In this document: positions 1-6,805 of the stretch, piece by piece
How the letters are laid out: each line of letters starts with the position of its first letter
Numbering within the stretch: the first letter of the stretch is position 1
From: Sutterella sp. UBA1442
Lineage (GTDB): Bacteria; Pseudomonadota; Gammaproteobacteria; Burkholderiales; Burkholderiaceae_F
Assembly (NCBI GenBank): GCA_002329575.1
Contig: DCTK01000066.1
Coordinates: forward strand, 1 to 8,232
DNA length: 8,232 bases
Direction: 5' to 3'
The notes under the pieces: model-generated
What the model was told of the DNA's origin: nothing
Database searches by the model: none
Seen by the model: only the letters and a program-made list of their open reading frames with translations
Program-made: the position numbers and the translations under genes

Positions 1-472
1 TTAAATCGAGAATATATGGCATTGCCACCAACATCAATAAAATCAAGATCTAAGTCTTGTTTGAGGACAATCTCGACATTGTCACGTAAGTTGATAGATG
101 AAGATTTACCAGCTAAGAAAATATAGTTACCGTCGTCCTTTCCAACCTCTGTTCCTTCAAATACAGCATCTGCAAAAATTGAAGTATTTCCATTAATTGT
201 CAAGTTTCCACTTTCGACTTTTACGACATATGATTCCCACTCTAAGTAGGGTTTGATATCAATAGTGACACTATCGTACGATACGTCGTTGTTGTTGTTT
301 ACGGAAATTAATGGATTGCGCATCAAATGAATTGGTTCGTTCTTTACTTCAGTGAAAGCTTCAGCAGACACATTTGGAGAAGTCATCGCAGATAGTGCGA
401 GAGCAATTGAATTGATAAGGACTAACTTCTTGAAATAATGGTTGATTTTATGGGGGGGGCTAGTGGTTTCAT
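1..472 (-). CDS. Phase-variable, secreted autotransporter-like protein, N-terminal part, out of frame (OFF)
   Basis: Minus-strand gene running off the left edge. The ATG at 472-470 has a Shine-Dalgarno AGAGGG six bases upstream. As sequenced it reads only 16 codons and stops at TAG 424-422, because a C8 tract starts at codon 5. The frame one base over is open from the tract to base 1, about 150 codons, but has no ATG, GTG or TTG between its upstream stop (485-483) and the tract. With nine C the product begins MKPLAPPHKINHYFKKLVLI. It has a basic n-region, a hydrophobic core (about residues 17-29) and a likely signal-peptidase site after VSA (residue 37). The mature part is rich in Asn, Ser, Asp and short beta-strand turns such as NLTINGNTSIF and SINLRDNVEIVL, as in beta-helical passengers of autotransporters or adhesins. 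No C-terminal barrel is visible, so the autotransporter class is inferred. A decayed pseudogene or a tract miscount is the alternative. Confidence 0.72.
452..459 (-). repeat. Homopolymeric C8 tract (G8 on plus strand), slipped-strand switch
   Basis: Eight identical bases lie 11 bases after the A of the start codon of the secreted-protein gene. The three possible phases can be read directly. C8 gives a 16-residue peptide, C7 (or C10) stops at a TAA right after the tract, and C9 (or C6) opens the long frame with its signal peptide. Poly-C or poly-G tracts at gene starts are the classic contingency-locus device in Neisseria, Campylobacter and Bordetella. Here the tract adds only Pro residues ahead of the hydrophobic core, so its length can vary without harming export. 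Confidence 0.75.
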
Positions 473-478
473 TTTTAA

Positions 479-484
479 CCCTCT
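479..484 (-). promoter_or_regulatory. Shine-Dalgarno AGAGGG fixing the start of the secreted-protein gene
   Basis: AGAGGG lies six bases upstream of the ATG at 472-470, an ideal distance. It is the evidence that translation begins upstream of the C tract and not at a later codon. The next in-frame ATG of the open frame (386-384) has already lost the signal-peptide core. Confidence 0.6.
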
Positions 485-519
485 ACTAATAACGTAAAAA
501 AATTATTTAGAAAGAGATT

Positions 520-540
520 ATCTTCTCATATATAGAAGAT
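520..540. promoter_or_regulatory. Perfect 7-bp dyad in the upstream region of the secreted-protein gene
   Basis: ATCTTCT and AGAAGAT form a perfect inverted repeat around a 7-base AT spacer, 48-68 bases upstream of the ATG. The surrounding gap (473-604) is AT-rich and also holds an A7 run (495-501). The minus strand here contains -10-like hexamers (TATATA, GATAAT), but I found no -35 at a convincing distance. The dyad may be an operator or simply part of an AT-rich promoter. No clear terminator for the upstream HAD gene is visible in this gap. Confidence 0.3.
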
Positions 541-604
541 TTTCACAAGATGTTTAGTGGAATGGCAAATTGGTAGCGTCTTAAAATGATGCTATGCGAC
601 TAAT

Positions 605-1315
605 TTAGATAAACTTGAGCGCTTGGTTAAAGTCATTCAATCGATAATCAGCTAGTCGATTGAGTTCATCACGGTCATCATCGGAATATTGATCATAAAT
701 AACGGCGCACTCAATGCCTGCTGCATGAGCGGCCTGAGCACCGACAAGAGAATCCTCAAAAATCAAACATTCCTGCGGCGTAACGTTAAATTCACGCATC
801 AGTCTAATATGAATTGCAGGGTCAGGTTTAATGCGTTCGGCATCGTTTCTGGAGTAGACGACCTCAAACATCTCATCAAAAGGCGCCTTCTCAAGGAGGT
901 GACGGTTTTTGGTTCGATAGATTTCGATATTTTTTCCCCGTGTGGTACTGGCTACGGCAAGTTTTAGCCCACGAGCTTTCAGCGCTTTTAAAAATTCAGG
1001 AGCAGCGGGTTTATAGTCGACGCGGTTAGTGAGGAAATCGTCAGCAATGCGGTACCGCTCATCGTACAAAGACTGAGCATCGAGAGTTGCTGCATAGTGC
1101 GCTTTTAAGTATTCGCAGTAGGCGATGTAGGGGTGTGGATCCTGAGCGTTATTAATAATGCGGTCTCGCTCTGTTTGAATTGTTTTTAGGTCCGGAGCGG
1201 GTTTGGTGCCAAAGGTTGAGATGATTTCTCGATCAATCTCGTTCCAAAGACCGACCGTGTCAAGAAGTGTGCCGTCTAAATCAAAAATAACGAGTTTTTT
1301 GCCTTCTAACATCAT
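605..1315 (-). CDS. HAD-superfamily subfamily I phosphatase / phosphoglucomutase-like hydrolase
   Basis: The 236-residue protein has all four HAD motifs: motif I FDLDGTLLDT (nucleophile D12, acid/base D14), motif II Ser/Thr at 123-124 (VASTTRG), motif III K163 (RIKPDP), and motif IV E187-D188 (IFEDSLVGAQAAHAAG). Residues of about 20-95 form the helical C1 cap. This layout is typical of cytosolic phosphatases and beta-phosphoglucomutase-like enzymes acting on small phosphorylated metabolites. The substrate cannot be read from the sequence. The ATG overlaps the glnD stop in an ATGA arrangement. A second ATG follows directly, so residue 1 or 2 may be the true start. No good Shine-Dalgarno is seen, so translation is probably coupled to glnD. 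It is likely the last gene of the map-glnD transcript. Confidence 0.88.
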   Translation of the reverse strand: MMLEGKKLVIFDLDGTLLDTVGLWNEIDREIISTFGTKPAPDLKTIQTERDRIINNAQDPHPYIAYCEYLKAHYAATLDAQSLYDERYRIADDFLTNRVDYKPAAPEFLKALKARGLKLAVASTTRGKNIEIYRTKNRHLLEKAPFDEMFEVVYSRNDAERIKPDPAIHIRLMREFNVTPQECLIFEDSLVGAQAAHAAGIECAVIYDQYSDDDRDELNRLADYRLNDFNQALKFI

Positions 1316-3861
1316 TTGAGTACCGGGGTTAAGACTTGCATGAGTTCTTTTTCAATGGCCACTGTCGTTGCAATGTCGCGCAACGCTTCACCGTCAATCA
1401 TAAAGACGTCTTCGACTCGTTCGCCCATTGTCATGATTTTGGCCGTTTGAAGATTCACGCCATAACGGTTAAGCACTTTGGCAATATCGTAAAGTAGGCC
1501 GATTCTGTCCATACAGGTCACGGACAGAATATGGTTGCGCCCGGATTCATCAGCCTCAATATTGACAATCGGCTGAATCGGGAAGTGACGCGAGCGTCTG
1601 GAAAGGCGCCCCACTTTGGTTTTGGGAAGCTCGGGCGGATTTTTAAGCCACTCGGTCAACTCTTCTTTTACGGTTTGAGCAAGTTCATTGAGATCTCGCC
1701 CGCCGTTGTCACTCACACCGAAGGTGTCAATCGCCTTTTTGTCTCGGGACGTGTAGATACGAGCGTCCATCACGGAGAAGCGACTCTTTTGAAGGTAGCC
1801 CAAAATGCTCGTAAAGAGTCCCTGGCGGTCGGGGGTGTAGACGAGAATCTCAAGGCCAGCCTCTTGCGGCAACACTCGCGTTGCCACATAAGGTTCATCG
1901 GTGGGAAATACTTTGGCAATCTCGATAGTTTGCCACGCGATGCTTTCTGCCGTATGGCGCAGGAAGTATTGAATGGACAGTGTTGCCCAGAGCTTTTTAA
2001 GCGTCTCGGCAGACACACAGGCTTCTAAGATCAGTGCTTGCGCTTCACTTTGGCGCGTTAAAAGCATGTCGGCGGGGGCAAGCGACTTGTCTCTGACCAA
2101 GGGTAAGGTTTGCCAGTAGAGATCTTGCAAAAGCTGACTCTTCCAGTGTGTCCACACTTTGGGACCCGTAGCACGGATGTCGCAGACCGTTAATAGGAAC
2201 AGGGCATTTAAGCGTTCTTCGGTTTGCACCACTTTGGCAAAGCGTTCAACAACAGTCGGATTGGAGATGTCTTGCTTTTGGGCAACAAGACTCATCGTGA
2301 GATGCTCGCGAACTAAGAATGCCAAAAAGTCTGTCGTTTCACGATCCAAGTCGAATCGGCGGCAAAAGTCTCGTACGATGTCTTCCCCAATGATTTCATG
2401 ATGACCGCCTTGGCCCTTGCCGATGTCATGGAAAAGGGCTGCAAGAACCAAACGCCAGTTGTTCGGAATCGTTTGCATGATGCGGGTGCAAATCGGGTAT
2501 TCGTGAGCGTATTCGCTTCGGGTGAAGTAGCGCAGATTTCTTACGACACGCATCGTGTGCTGATCGACGGTGTAGGCGTGGAAAAGGTCGTGTTGCATCT
2601 GACCTTCAATGCGACGAAATTCTGGTAAGAACAGTCCCAGAATGCCCCATTGGTTAAGGTCTAAAAGAGCATGCGAGACACCGTGCGGCATCTTGATAAT
2701 TTGCATGAAAACGCTTTTATTGCGAGCATCTTCACGGTATTCACGGTTAATGAGTTTTTCCGAGCGCATGAGCGCACGCAAGAGGCTTACACCTAAACGC
2801 TTCAGTGCCGCAGAGCTTTCTAATACGTAAAAAGCTCGCAAGAGCGCATTGGGATCATCGACAATGGCGTCTTCGTGTGTGATATCGAGCGTATAGCCGC
2901 GCGCAATGAAGGTGGAATCAATGATCGTTTCTTTAACACTGCCTTCATCAAAGAGATGGTCTTCGAGCAGTTGCAAAAAGATATCCGTTAATTGTCTGAC
3001 GGCTTTGGCTGTCAGATAGTAGCGCTTCATGAGCGCTTCTTCGGCAAGGAGCAGTTTTGTTTTCTTGTAGCCAGCCGCCTCTGCCAGAGGGCGCTGAAGA
3101 TCGAAAATCAATCGGTCTTCGTGGCGTTTAGCGATTAAGTGTAAAGTGATGCGAATGGAGCTTAAGGCTCGGTAGACTTCTTTGAGTTTGTATGCCTCGT
3201 CAAGCGTGACAGTGCCTGCGGCAAACATCTCATCGGCGGTGGCACCGAGCCCTGCCGCATGCGAGCACCAAAAAAGCACATGCAAATCGCGCAAGCCCCC
3301 GGGGCTTTCTTTCACATTGGGCTCAAGCGCATAGGGGGTATCTTCATGGCGTTGATGGCGTTGACGCATCTCAAGCGCCTTGGCTCGGAAAAACTCTGCC
3401 GCATCCAATTCATTGAAAAATGCTTTTTGCAGTTCGGCAAATAGCAGTCCGTTACCCGTAATGAGTCGAGCCTCGAGAATGGCGGTTTGTACCGTAATGT
3501 CTTTTTGAGCTTCGGAAAGTGCAGAGTCCAATGTTCGGACGCTGTGACCGACCGTTAGTCCTAAGTCCCAGAGCGCAGTCACGAAGCGCTCAATGGTTTC
3601 GGTTTGTGCTTCATCGGGTGCTTGGTCGGTAAGCACCATCACATCGATGTCAGAAAAGGGGAAGAGCTCTTTTCGGCCGTAACCGCCGACGGCCACGATT
3701 GCCCATTCGGGGCTCAATGATAAAGCAGCTGCCATGGACTTCACGGCCGCATCAACTGCTGCCGTGTGTCCCATGAGGTAAGTGCCCACGCGGGCGTTTT
3801 CTAAAAACGCCTCACCCAACACCTGTCGTTGTTTTTTATAGCGTTCGATGATTTCCTGCAT
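1312..3861 (-). CDS. glnD: Bifunctional PII uridylyltransferase / uridylyl-removing enzyme
   Basis: GlnD senses glutamine and adds or removes UMP on PII proteins (GlnB/GlnK), thereby controlling glutamine synthetase and nitrogen-regulated transcription. The 849 residues show the whole architecture. The nucleotidyltransferase core has GGYGRKELFPFSDID (residues 59-73; metal ligands D71 and D73). ESPGGLRDLH follows at 185-194. The HD hydrolase domain has H428, H435 and the H478-D479 pair in LFHDIGKG. Two ACT domains lie at about 669-715 and 777-849 (second motif VTCMDRIGLLYDIAKVLN), the regulatory glutamine-binding region. Length is slightly under the about 890 of E. coli and normal for the family. 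Catalytic residues of both activities look intact. It follows map by 17 bases on the same strand and overlaps the next gene by four. The start ATG at 3861-3859 has only a weak ribosome-binding site. Confidence 0.97.
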   Translation of the reverse strand: MQEIIERYKKQRQVLGEAFLENARVGTYLMGHTAAVDAAVKSMAAALSLSPEWAIVAVGGYGRKELFPFSDIDVMVLTDQAPDEAQTETIERFVTALWDLGLTVGHSVRTLDSALSEAQKDITVQTAILEARLITGNGLLFAELQKAFFNELDAAEFFRAKALEMRQRHQRHEDTPYALEPNVKESPGGLRDLHVLFWCSHAAGLGATADEMFAAGTVTLDEAYKLKEVYRALSSIRITLHLIAKRHEDRLIFDLQRPLAEAAGYKKTKLLLAEEALMKRYYLTAKAVRQLTDIFLQLLEDHLFDEGSVKETIIDSTFIARGYTLDITHEDAIVDDPNALLRAFYVLESSAALKRLGVSLLRALMRSEKLINREYREDARNKSVFMQIIKMPHGVSHALLDLNQWGILGLFLPEFRRIEGQMQHDLFHAYTVDQHTMRVVRNLRYFTRSEYAHEYPICTRIMQTIPNNWRLVLAALFHDIGKGQGGHHEIIGEDIVRDFCRRFDLDRETTDFLAFLVREHLTMSLVAQKQDISNPTVVERFAKVVQTEERLNALFLLTVCDIRATGPKVWTHWKSQLLQDLYWQTLPLVRDKSLAPADMLLTRQSEAQALILEACVSAETLKKLWATLSIQYFLRHTAESIAWQTIEIAKVFPTDEPYVATRVLPQEAGLEILVYTPDRQGLFTSILGYLQKSRFSVMDARIYTSRDKKAIDTFGVSDNGGRDLNELAQTVKEELTEWLKNPPELPKTKVGRLSRRSRHFPIQPIVNIEADESGRNHILSVTCMDRIGLLYDIAKVLNRYGVNLQTAKIMTMGERVEDVFMIDGEALRDIATTVAIEKELMQVLTPVLK

Positions 3862-3878
3862 GGTGCACCGGTTTTCTA

Positions 3879-4694
3879 TTAAAGCGTTACTTTATCTTTC
3901 ACAAAATCAGGTAGCGCCGGATAGCCTTCCGATAAGGTTAAGACTTCATAACCGTTCTCGGTGACTAAAACCGTGTGTTCCCATTGAGCCGAGAGACTGC
4001 GGTCAACGGTGACCACGGTCCAGCCGTCGGAGAGTTCGGTGATGTGGCGGCGACCGGCGTTGAGCATCGGTTCAACGGTGAAAATCATGCCCGGTTGCAA
4101 GATGATGCGATTGTCACCCGTGTCATAGTGGCACACGAAAGGATCTTCGTGGAAGTTGCGACCGATGCCGTGGCCGCCGTACTCGTGGACTACGGATAAG
4201 CCTTCGGCGCGAGCCACGCGCTCGCAGGCAATACCCACAGCGTTAAGCGGTTTGCCCGGCGCAATGGCATCAATGCCTCGCCACATGCACTCGTAAGTCG
4301 CATCCACGAGATGTTTGGCGGCAACCGAAACTTTATTGCCGACCGTAAACATTCGGCTCGTGTCACCATAGTAGCCGTTAAGAATCACCGTGACGTCAAT
4401 ATTAAGAATGTCGCCCTTTTTTAACGTTTTTTCACTCGGAATACCGTGGCAGACCACGTGATTAATCGAGATGCAGGTGGCGCCGGGGTAGGGGGTGAAG
4501 CCCTTGGGGGCGTAACCCAAACAGGCAGAGACGGCACCGTTGGCCACGATAAACTCATTCATCTTTTGGTCCAGGTCAATCGTTTTGGCGCCTGCGACAA
4601 CAAAAGGCGTAATGTAATCAAGTACTTGACTTGCCAGCCGGCAAGCTTTTCTCATTCCTTCGATTTCTTCGGGTGTTTTAATTGTGATAGCCAT
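3879..4694 (-). CDS. map: Type I methionine aminopeptidase
   Basis: This cytosolic metalloprotease removes the initiator methionine from nascent proteins and is normally essential. The 271-residue protein is of the short bacterial type I form without N-terminal extension. The five metal ligands are all visible: D100 (LNIDVTV), D111 (GYYGDTSRMF), H175 (YGGHGIGRNFHEDP), E208 (FTVEPML) and E239 (QWEHTVLV). H83 (VCHGIPS) and H182 match the substrate-site histidines. It is transcribed away from rpsB, the same divergent layout as in E. coli, and is followed closely by glnD. The ATG at 4694-4692 is chosen because MAITIKTPEEIEGMRKA is the usual family N-terminus. No strong Shine-Dalgarno or separate promoter could be placed in the shared 284-base intergenic region. 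Confidence 0.97.
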   Translation of the reverse strand: MAITIKTPEEIEGMRKACRLASQVLDYITPFVVAGAKTIDLDQKMNEFIVANGAVSACLGYAPKGFTPYPGATCISINHVVCHGIPSEKTLKKGDILNIDVTVILNGYYGDTSRMFTVGNKVSVAAKHLVDATYECMWRGIDAIAPGKPLNAVGIACERVARAEGLSVVHEYGGHGIGRNFHEDPFVCHYDTGDNRIILQPGMIFTVEPMLNAGRRHITELSDGWTVVTVDRSLSAQWEHTVLVTENGYEVLTLSEGYPALPDFVKDKVTL

Positions 4695-4722
4695 AATAAG
4701 TTGCGAAAAATCTTGAAAATTT

Positions 4723-4753
4723 TTGCGATTTTAAAAAGAATTTCGCATATAAT
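4723..4753 (+). promoter_or_regulatory. Sigma70-type promoter for rpsB
   Basis: A perfect -10 TATAAT lies at 4748-4753. The best -35 is TTGCGA at 4723-4728, giving a 19-base spacer that is longer than ideal. A-tracts and T-tracts just upstream (4705-4724) resemble an UP element, as expected for a ribosomal protein gene. Transcription would start near 4760, leaving a leader of about 215 bases. The -35 choice is less certain than the -10. Confidence 0.6.
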
Positions 4754-4797
4754 AGCGAGCTGAAAGAAAAAAGGCACTGTTAGCGTCAATTTTTTCG

Positions 4798-4839
4798 AAT
4801 CCGAATGCAGGGCAAAGTTTCCCGACTGCATATCGGATT
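4798..4839 (+). terminator. Terminator-like hairpin (attenuator) inside the rpsB leader
   Basis: The arm at 4798-4810 (AATCCGAATGCAG) pairs with 4826-4839 for 13 base pairs with one bulged A at 4832. Inside the loop, GGG and CCC (4810-4812 and 4821-4823) could extend the stem. The right arm runs into a U-rich stretch (TTTTTATTGTTTT, through 4850), as in an intrinsic terminator. Lying about 40 bases after the start of transcription, it would attenuate rather than end the operon. Confidence 0.5.
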
Positions 4840-4858
4840 TTTATTGTTTTCGGGAAAC
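4817..4858 (+). promoter_or_regulatory. Loop-to-downstream pairing: possible H-type pseudoknot
   Basis: GTTTCCCGA (4817-4825) sits in the loop of the leader hairpin and is perfectly complementary over nine bases to TCGGGAAAC (4850-4858), just after the U-rich run. Both helices together give an H-type pseudoknot with connecting loops of 6, 0 and 10 bases. If they do not fit together, they give two competing folds. The complementarity is seen directly; its formation is inference. Confidence 0.4.
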
Positions 4859-4978
4859 AAATAGCGCAGGGCATCATCTTAGGTTGTTCGGCATCGTGTT
4901 GATAATCCGAGATTTTCTTGGATCGGCCGGTCGAATCGTGGTGCACTGTCAGACTAAAACCTTAGAAGGAAAATTACC

Positions 4979-5719
4979 ATGGTTAGCATGCGCGAAATGC
5001 TCGAAGCCGGTTGCCACTTCGGCCACCAAACCCGTTTCTGGAACCCGAAGATGGGTCAATACATCTTTGGTGCCCGCAACAAGATTCACATCATCAACCT
5101 CGAAAAGACGGTTGTGAAGTTTGAAGAAGCGGTGAAGTTTGCCCGTCAATTGTCCGCCAAGGGCGGCAAGATTTTGTTCGTTGACTCCAAGCGCGGTGGT
5201 CGTGAGACGATCGTTGCCGAAGCTCAACGCGCCGGTTGCTGCTACGTTGACCAACGCTGGTTGGGCGGTACGCTCACCAACTTCAAGACCGTCAAGCGCA
5301 CGATCAAGCGTTTGAAGGACATGGAAGCCACGATCGCCGAAGGCGGCTTGGAAAAGATGACCAAGAAGGAAGCTCTCGACTACACGCGTGAAGCTGAGAA
5401 GTTGAACCGCTCCATCGGTGGCATCAAGGAAATGACGAGCTTGCCCGATGCCTTGTTCGTGGTCGACGTCGGCTACCACAAGATCGCCATCCAGGAAGCC
5501 AACAAGTTGGGCATCCCTGTGATCGGTGTGGTTGACACCAACTGCAGCCCGCTCGGTATCGATTATGTTATCCCGGGCAACGATGACTCGGCCAAGGCCG
5601 TTGCCATCTACGCCGGTGGCATTGCCGATGCCATCATCGCCGGTCGCCAAGAAAGTGAAGAAAGCTTGAAAGAAGCCGCCGGTGAAGAAGAATTCGTCGA
5701 AGTTGCCGAAGAAGCTTAA
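4979..5719 (+). CDS. rpsB: 30S ribosomal protein S2
   Basis: S2 is a late-assembling protein of the small ribosomal subunit, needed with S1 for mRNA binding. The 246-residue protein starts [20 protein letters not shown], the standard bacterial S2 N-terminus. It carries [23 protein letters not shown] (19-41), [14 protein letters not shown] (91-104), and the second signature around [26 protein letters not shown]. An acidic tail from about residue 221 is common in the family. The start is supported by AGAAGGA eight bases upstream. Codon choice is strongly biased (TTG for Leu, AAG for Lys, GGT/GGC for Gly), consistent with high expression. It is followed 101 bases later by tsf, the near-universal partner. 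Confidence 0.98.
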   Translation: MVSMREMLEAGCHFGHQTRFWNPKMGQYIFGARNKIHIINLEKTVVKFEEAVKFARQLSAKGGKILFVDSKRGGRETIVAEAQRAGCCYVDQRWLGGTLTNFKTVKRTIKRLKDMEATIAEGGLEKMTKKEALDYTREAEKLNRSIGGIKEMTSLPDALFVVDVGYHKIAIQEANKLGIPVIGVVDTNCSPLGIDYVIPGNDDSAKAVAIYAGGIADAIIAGRQESEESLKEAAGEEEFVEVAEEA

Positions 5720-5746
5720 TTCTTAGCGATTTCTCGTGTTTTTCTC

Positions 5747-5782
5747 AGGGGCACGGTTTTCTAAAAAGTAAGCTGTGCCCCT
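5747..5782 (+). terminator. GC-rich hairpin between rpsB and tsf, partial terminator
   Basis: AGGGGCACGG (5747-5756) pairs with CTGTGCCCCT (5773-5782) for ten base pairs with one G-U. The 16-base loop can itself pair TTTT with AAAA. The following sequence (TTCTTAAATTTTG) has only a weak U-run. It may lower the amount of tsf relative to rpsB mRNA or act as a processing or stability element; full termination is unlikely because tsf has no evident promoter of its own. Confidence 0.55.
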
Positions 5783-5820
5783 TCTTAAATTTTGAAACCA
5801 AACTCTATTTGGAGATTTTC

Positions 5821-6711
5821 ATGGCCGTTATTACTGCCGCAATGGTTAAAGAATTGCGCGTCAAGACCGACGCTCCGATGATGGAATGCAAAAAGGCATT
5901 GACCGAAGCCGATGGCGACATGGCTCGCGCTGAGGAAATTTTGCGCGTCAAGCTCGGCAACAAGGCTAGCAAGGCTGCTACGCGTATCGCCGCTGAAGGT
6001 GTCGTGAGCATCTACATCGCCGAAGACGGCAAGACGGGTGCGATTTTCGAAGTCAACTCCGAAACCGACTTTGTGGCGAAGAACCCCGAATTCCAACAAA
6101 TGGCTGCTGATGCTGCTCGCTTAGTGGCTGAAAACAATCCTGCTGACATCGCTGCATTGTCCGCTATCGACTGCGGCGGTCAAACGCTCGAAGCTGTTCG
6201 TACGGCTTTGGTCGGCAAGATCGGTGAAAACATGACCTTCCGTCGCTTCCAACGCTTCGAAGCTCAAGGCAAGTTGCACCAATACATCCACGGTGGCTCC
6301 AAGATCGGCGTGTTGATCGACATGGTGGGTGGCTCCGATGAACTCGGCCACGAAATCGCCATGCACATCGCCGCTATGAAGCCGAAGGCCTTGGATGCTT
6401 CCGGCGTTGCTCCGGAATTGTTGGCTACCGAACGCCGTGTGGCTATCGAAAAGGCTCGCGAAGCCGGCAAGCCCGAAGCCATGCTCGAACGCATTGCCGA
6501 AGGTACGGTTCAAAAGTACTTGAAGGAAGTTACGCTCTTGTCTCAACCGTTCGTTAAGGACGACAAGAAGAGCGTGGGCGAACTCTTGAAGCAAAACGGT
6601 GCTACGGTTTCTTCTTTCGTGCTCTACGTCGTGGGCGAAGGCATCGAGAAGAAGCAAAGCGACTTTGCTGCTGAAGTGGCCGAACAAATGGCTGCTGCTC
6701 AAAAGGCCTAA
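5821..6711 (+). CDS. tsf: Translation elongation factor Ts
   Basis: EF-Ts is the nucleotide exchange factor that releases GDP from EF-Tu. The 296-residue protein has the N-terminal UBA-like domain ([25 protein letters not shown], residues 9-33), the EF-Tu contact motif TDFVAKN (82-88), the dimerisation-type core, and a C-terminal helix ending [10 protein letters not shown]. The start is set at ATG 5821 because GGAG (5811-5814) lies six bases upstream and [13 protein letters not shown] is the family N-terminus. An in-frame TTG at 5809 would swallow the ribosome-binding site. The gene ends with tandem stops TAATAG. Codon bias matches rpsB. Length fits the usual 280-300 residues. Confidence 0.98.
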   Translation: MAVITAAMVKELRVKTDAPMMECKKALTEADGDMARAEEILRVKLGNKASKAATRIAAEGVVSIYIAEDGKTGAIFEVNSETDFVAKNPEFQQMAADAARLVAENNPADIAALSAIDCGGQTLEAVRTALVGKIGENMTFRRFQRFEAQGKLHQYIHGGSKIGVLIDMVGGSDELGHEIAMHIAAMKPKALDASGVAPELLATERRVAIEKAREAGKPEAMLERIAEGTVQKYLKEVTLLSQPFVKDDKKSVGELLKQNGATVSSFVLYVVGEGIEKKQSDFAAEVAEQMAAAQKA

Positions 6712-6724
6712 TAGCCAAACCGCT

Positions 6725-6745
6725 GAGTGCGAATCATTCGCACTC
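6725..6745 (+). terminator. Perfect 9-bp hairpin after tsf
   Basis: GAGTGCGAA (6725-6733) and TTCGCACTC (6737-6745) form a perfect stem with a 3-base loop, 13 bases after the tsf stop. There is no U-run, so it is probably an mRNA 3'-end stabiliser or the first half of a tandem terminator. Confidence 0.5.
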
Positions 6746-6747
6746 TG

Positions 6748-6796
6748 GTAACAAAAGGCAGTGTGAACTTTTATGTTTACACTGCTTTTTTGTTAC
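6748..6796. terminator. Strong intrinsic terminator of rpsB-tsf, nearly symmetrical
   Basis: The arm at 6748-6768 pairs with 6775-6796 almost completely, about 20 base pairs with one or two imperfections, around a 6-base loop. The GC part GCAGTG/CACTGC is followed by T6 (6786-6791). The opposite strand has a matching run after the stem, so it could stop transcription in both directions. It should separate rpsB-tsf from pyrH. Confidence 0.8.
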
Positions 6797-6805
6797 TCTG
6801 TCTAA

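Larger units (their letters stand above)
4761..4978 (+). promoter_or_regulatory. Structured rpsB 5' leader, candidate S2 autoregulatory RNA
   Basis: The leader is long for a ribosomal protein gene and full of pairing potential. It has a large U-followed hairpin (4798-4839) and a segment (4850-4858) complementary to that hairpin's loop. A second hairpin has ATCCGAG (4905-4911) pairing with CTTGGAT (4917-4923) over a 5-base loop. The heptamer AATCCGA occurs at both 4798-4804 and 4904-4910, so the hairpin's right arm (4833-4839) could pair with either copy. In E. coli, S2 represses rpsB-tsf through the rpsB leader, so the same role is plausible. Whether this RNA shares that structure cannot be judged by eye. 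The ribosome-binding site AGAAGGA (4964-4970) closes the leader, eight bases before the ATG. Confidence 0.5.

Noticed and set aside
289..300. AAC trinucleotide repeat as a second phase switch
   Set aside because: Gain or loss of units keeps the frame, so it can only change an Asn run.
473..604. Intrinsic terminator after the HAD gene
   Set aside because: No GC-rich stem followed by a T-run on the minus strand; only the AT dyad at 520-540.
4731..4946. 71-codon minus-strand open frame inside the rpsB leader
   Set aside because: Opposite a structured RNA leader; no start signals or recognisable protein.
4949..5650. Long minus-strand open frame opposite rpsB (233 codons)
   Set aside because: Shadow of the strongly biased rpsB codons; rpsB is certain and the antisense product shows only low-complexity composition and no recognisable family.
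5809..5820. TTG start four codons upstream of tsf
   Set aside because: It overlaps the Shine-Dalgarno GGAG, and the family N-terminus begins at ATG 5821.
6121..6702. Minus-strand open frame opposite tsf (193 codons)
   Set aside because: Shadow of tsf caused by codon bias; no family features.
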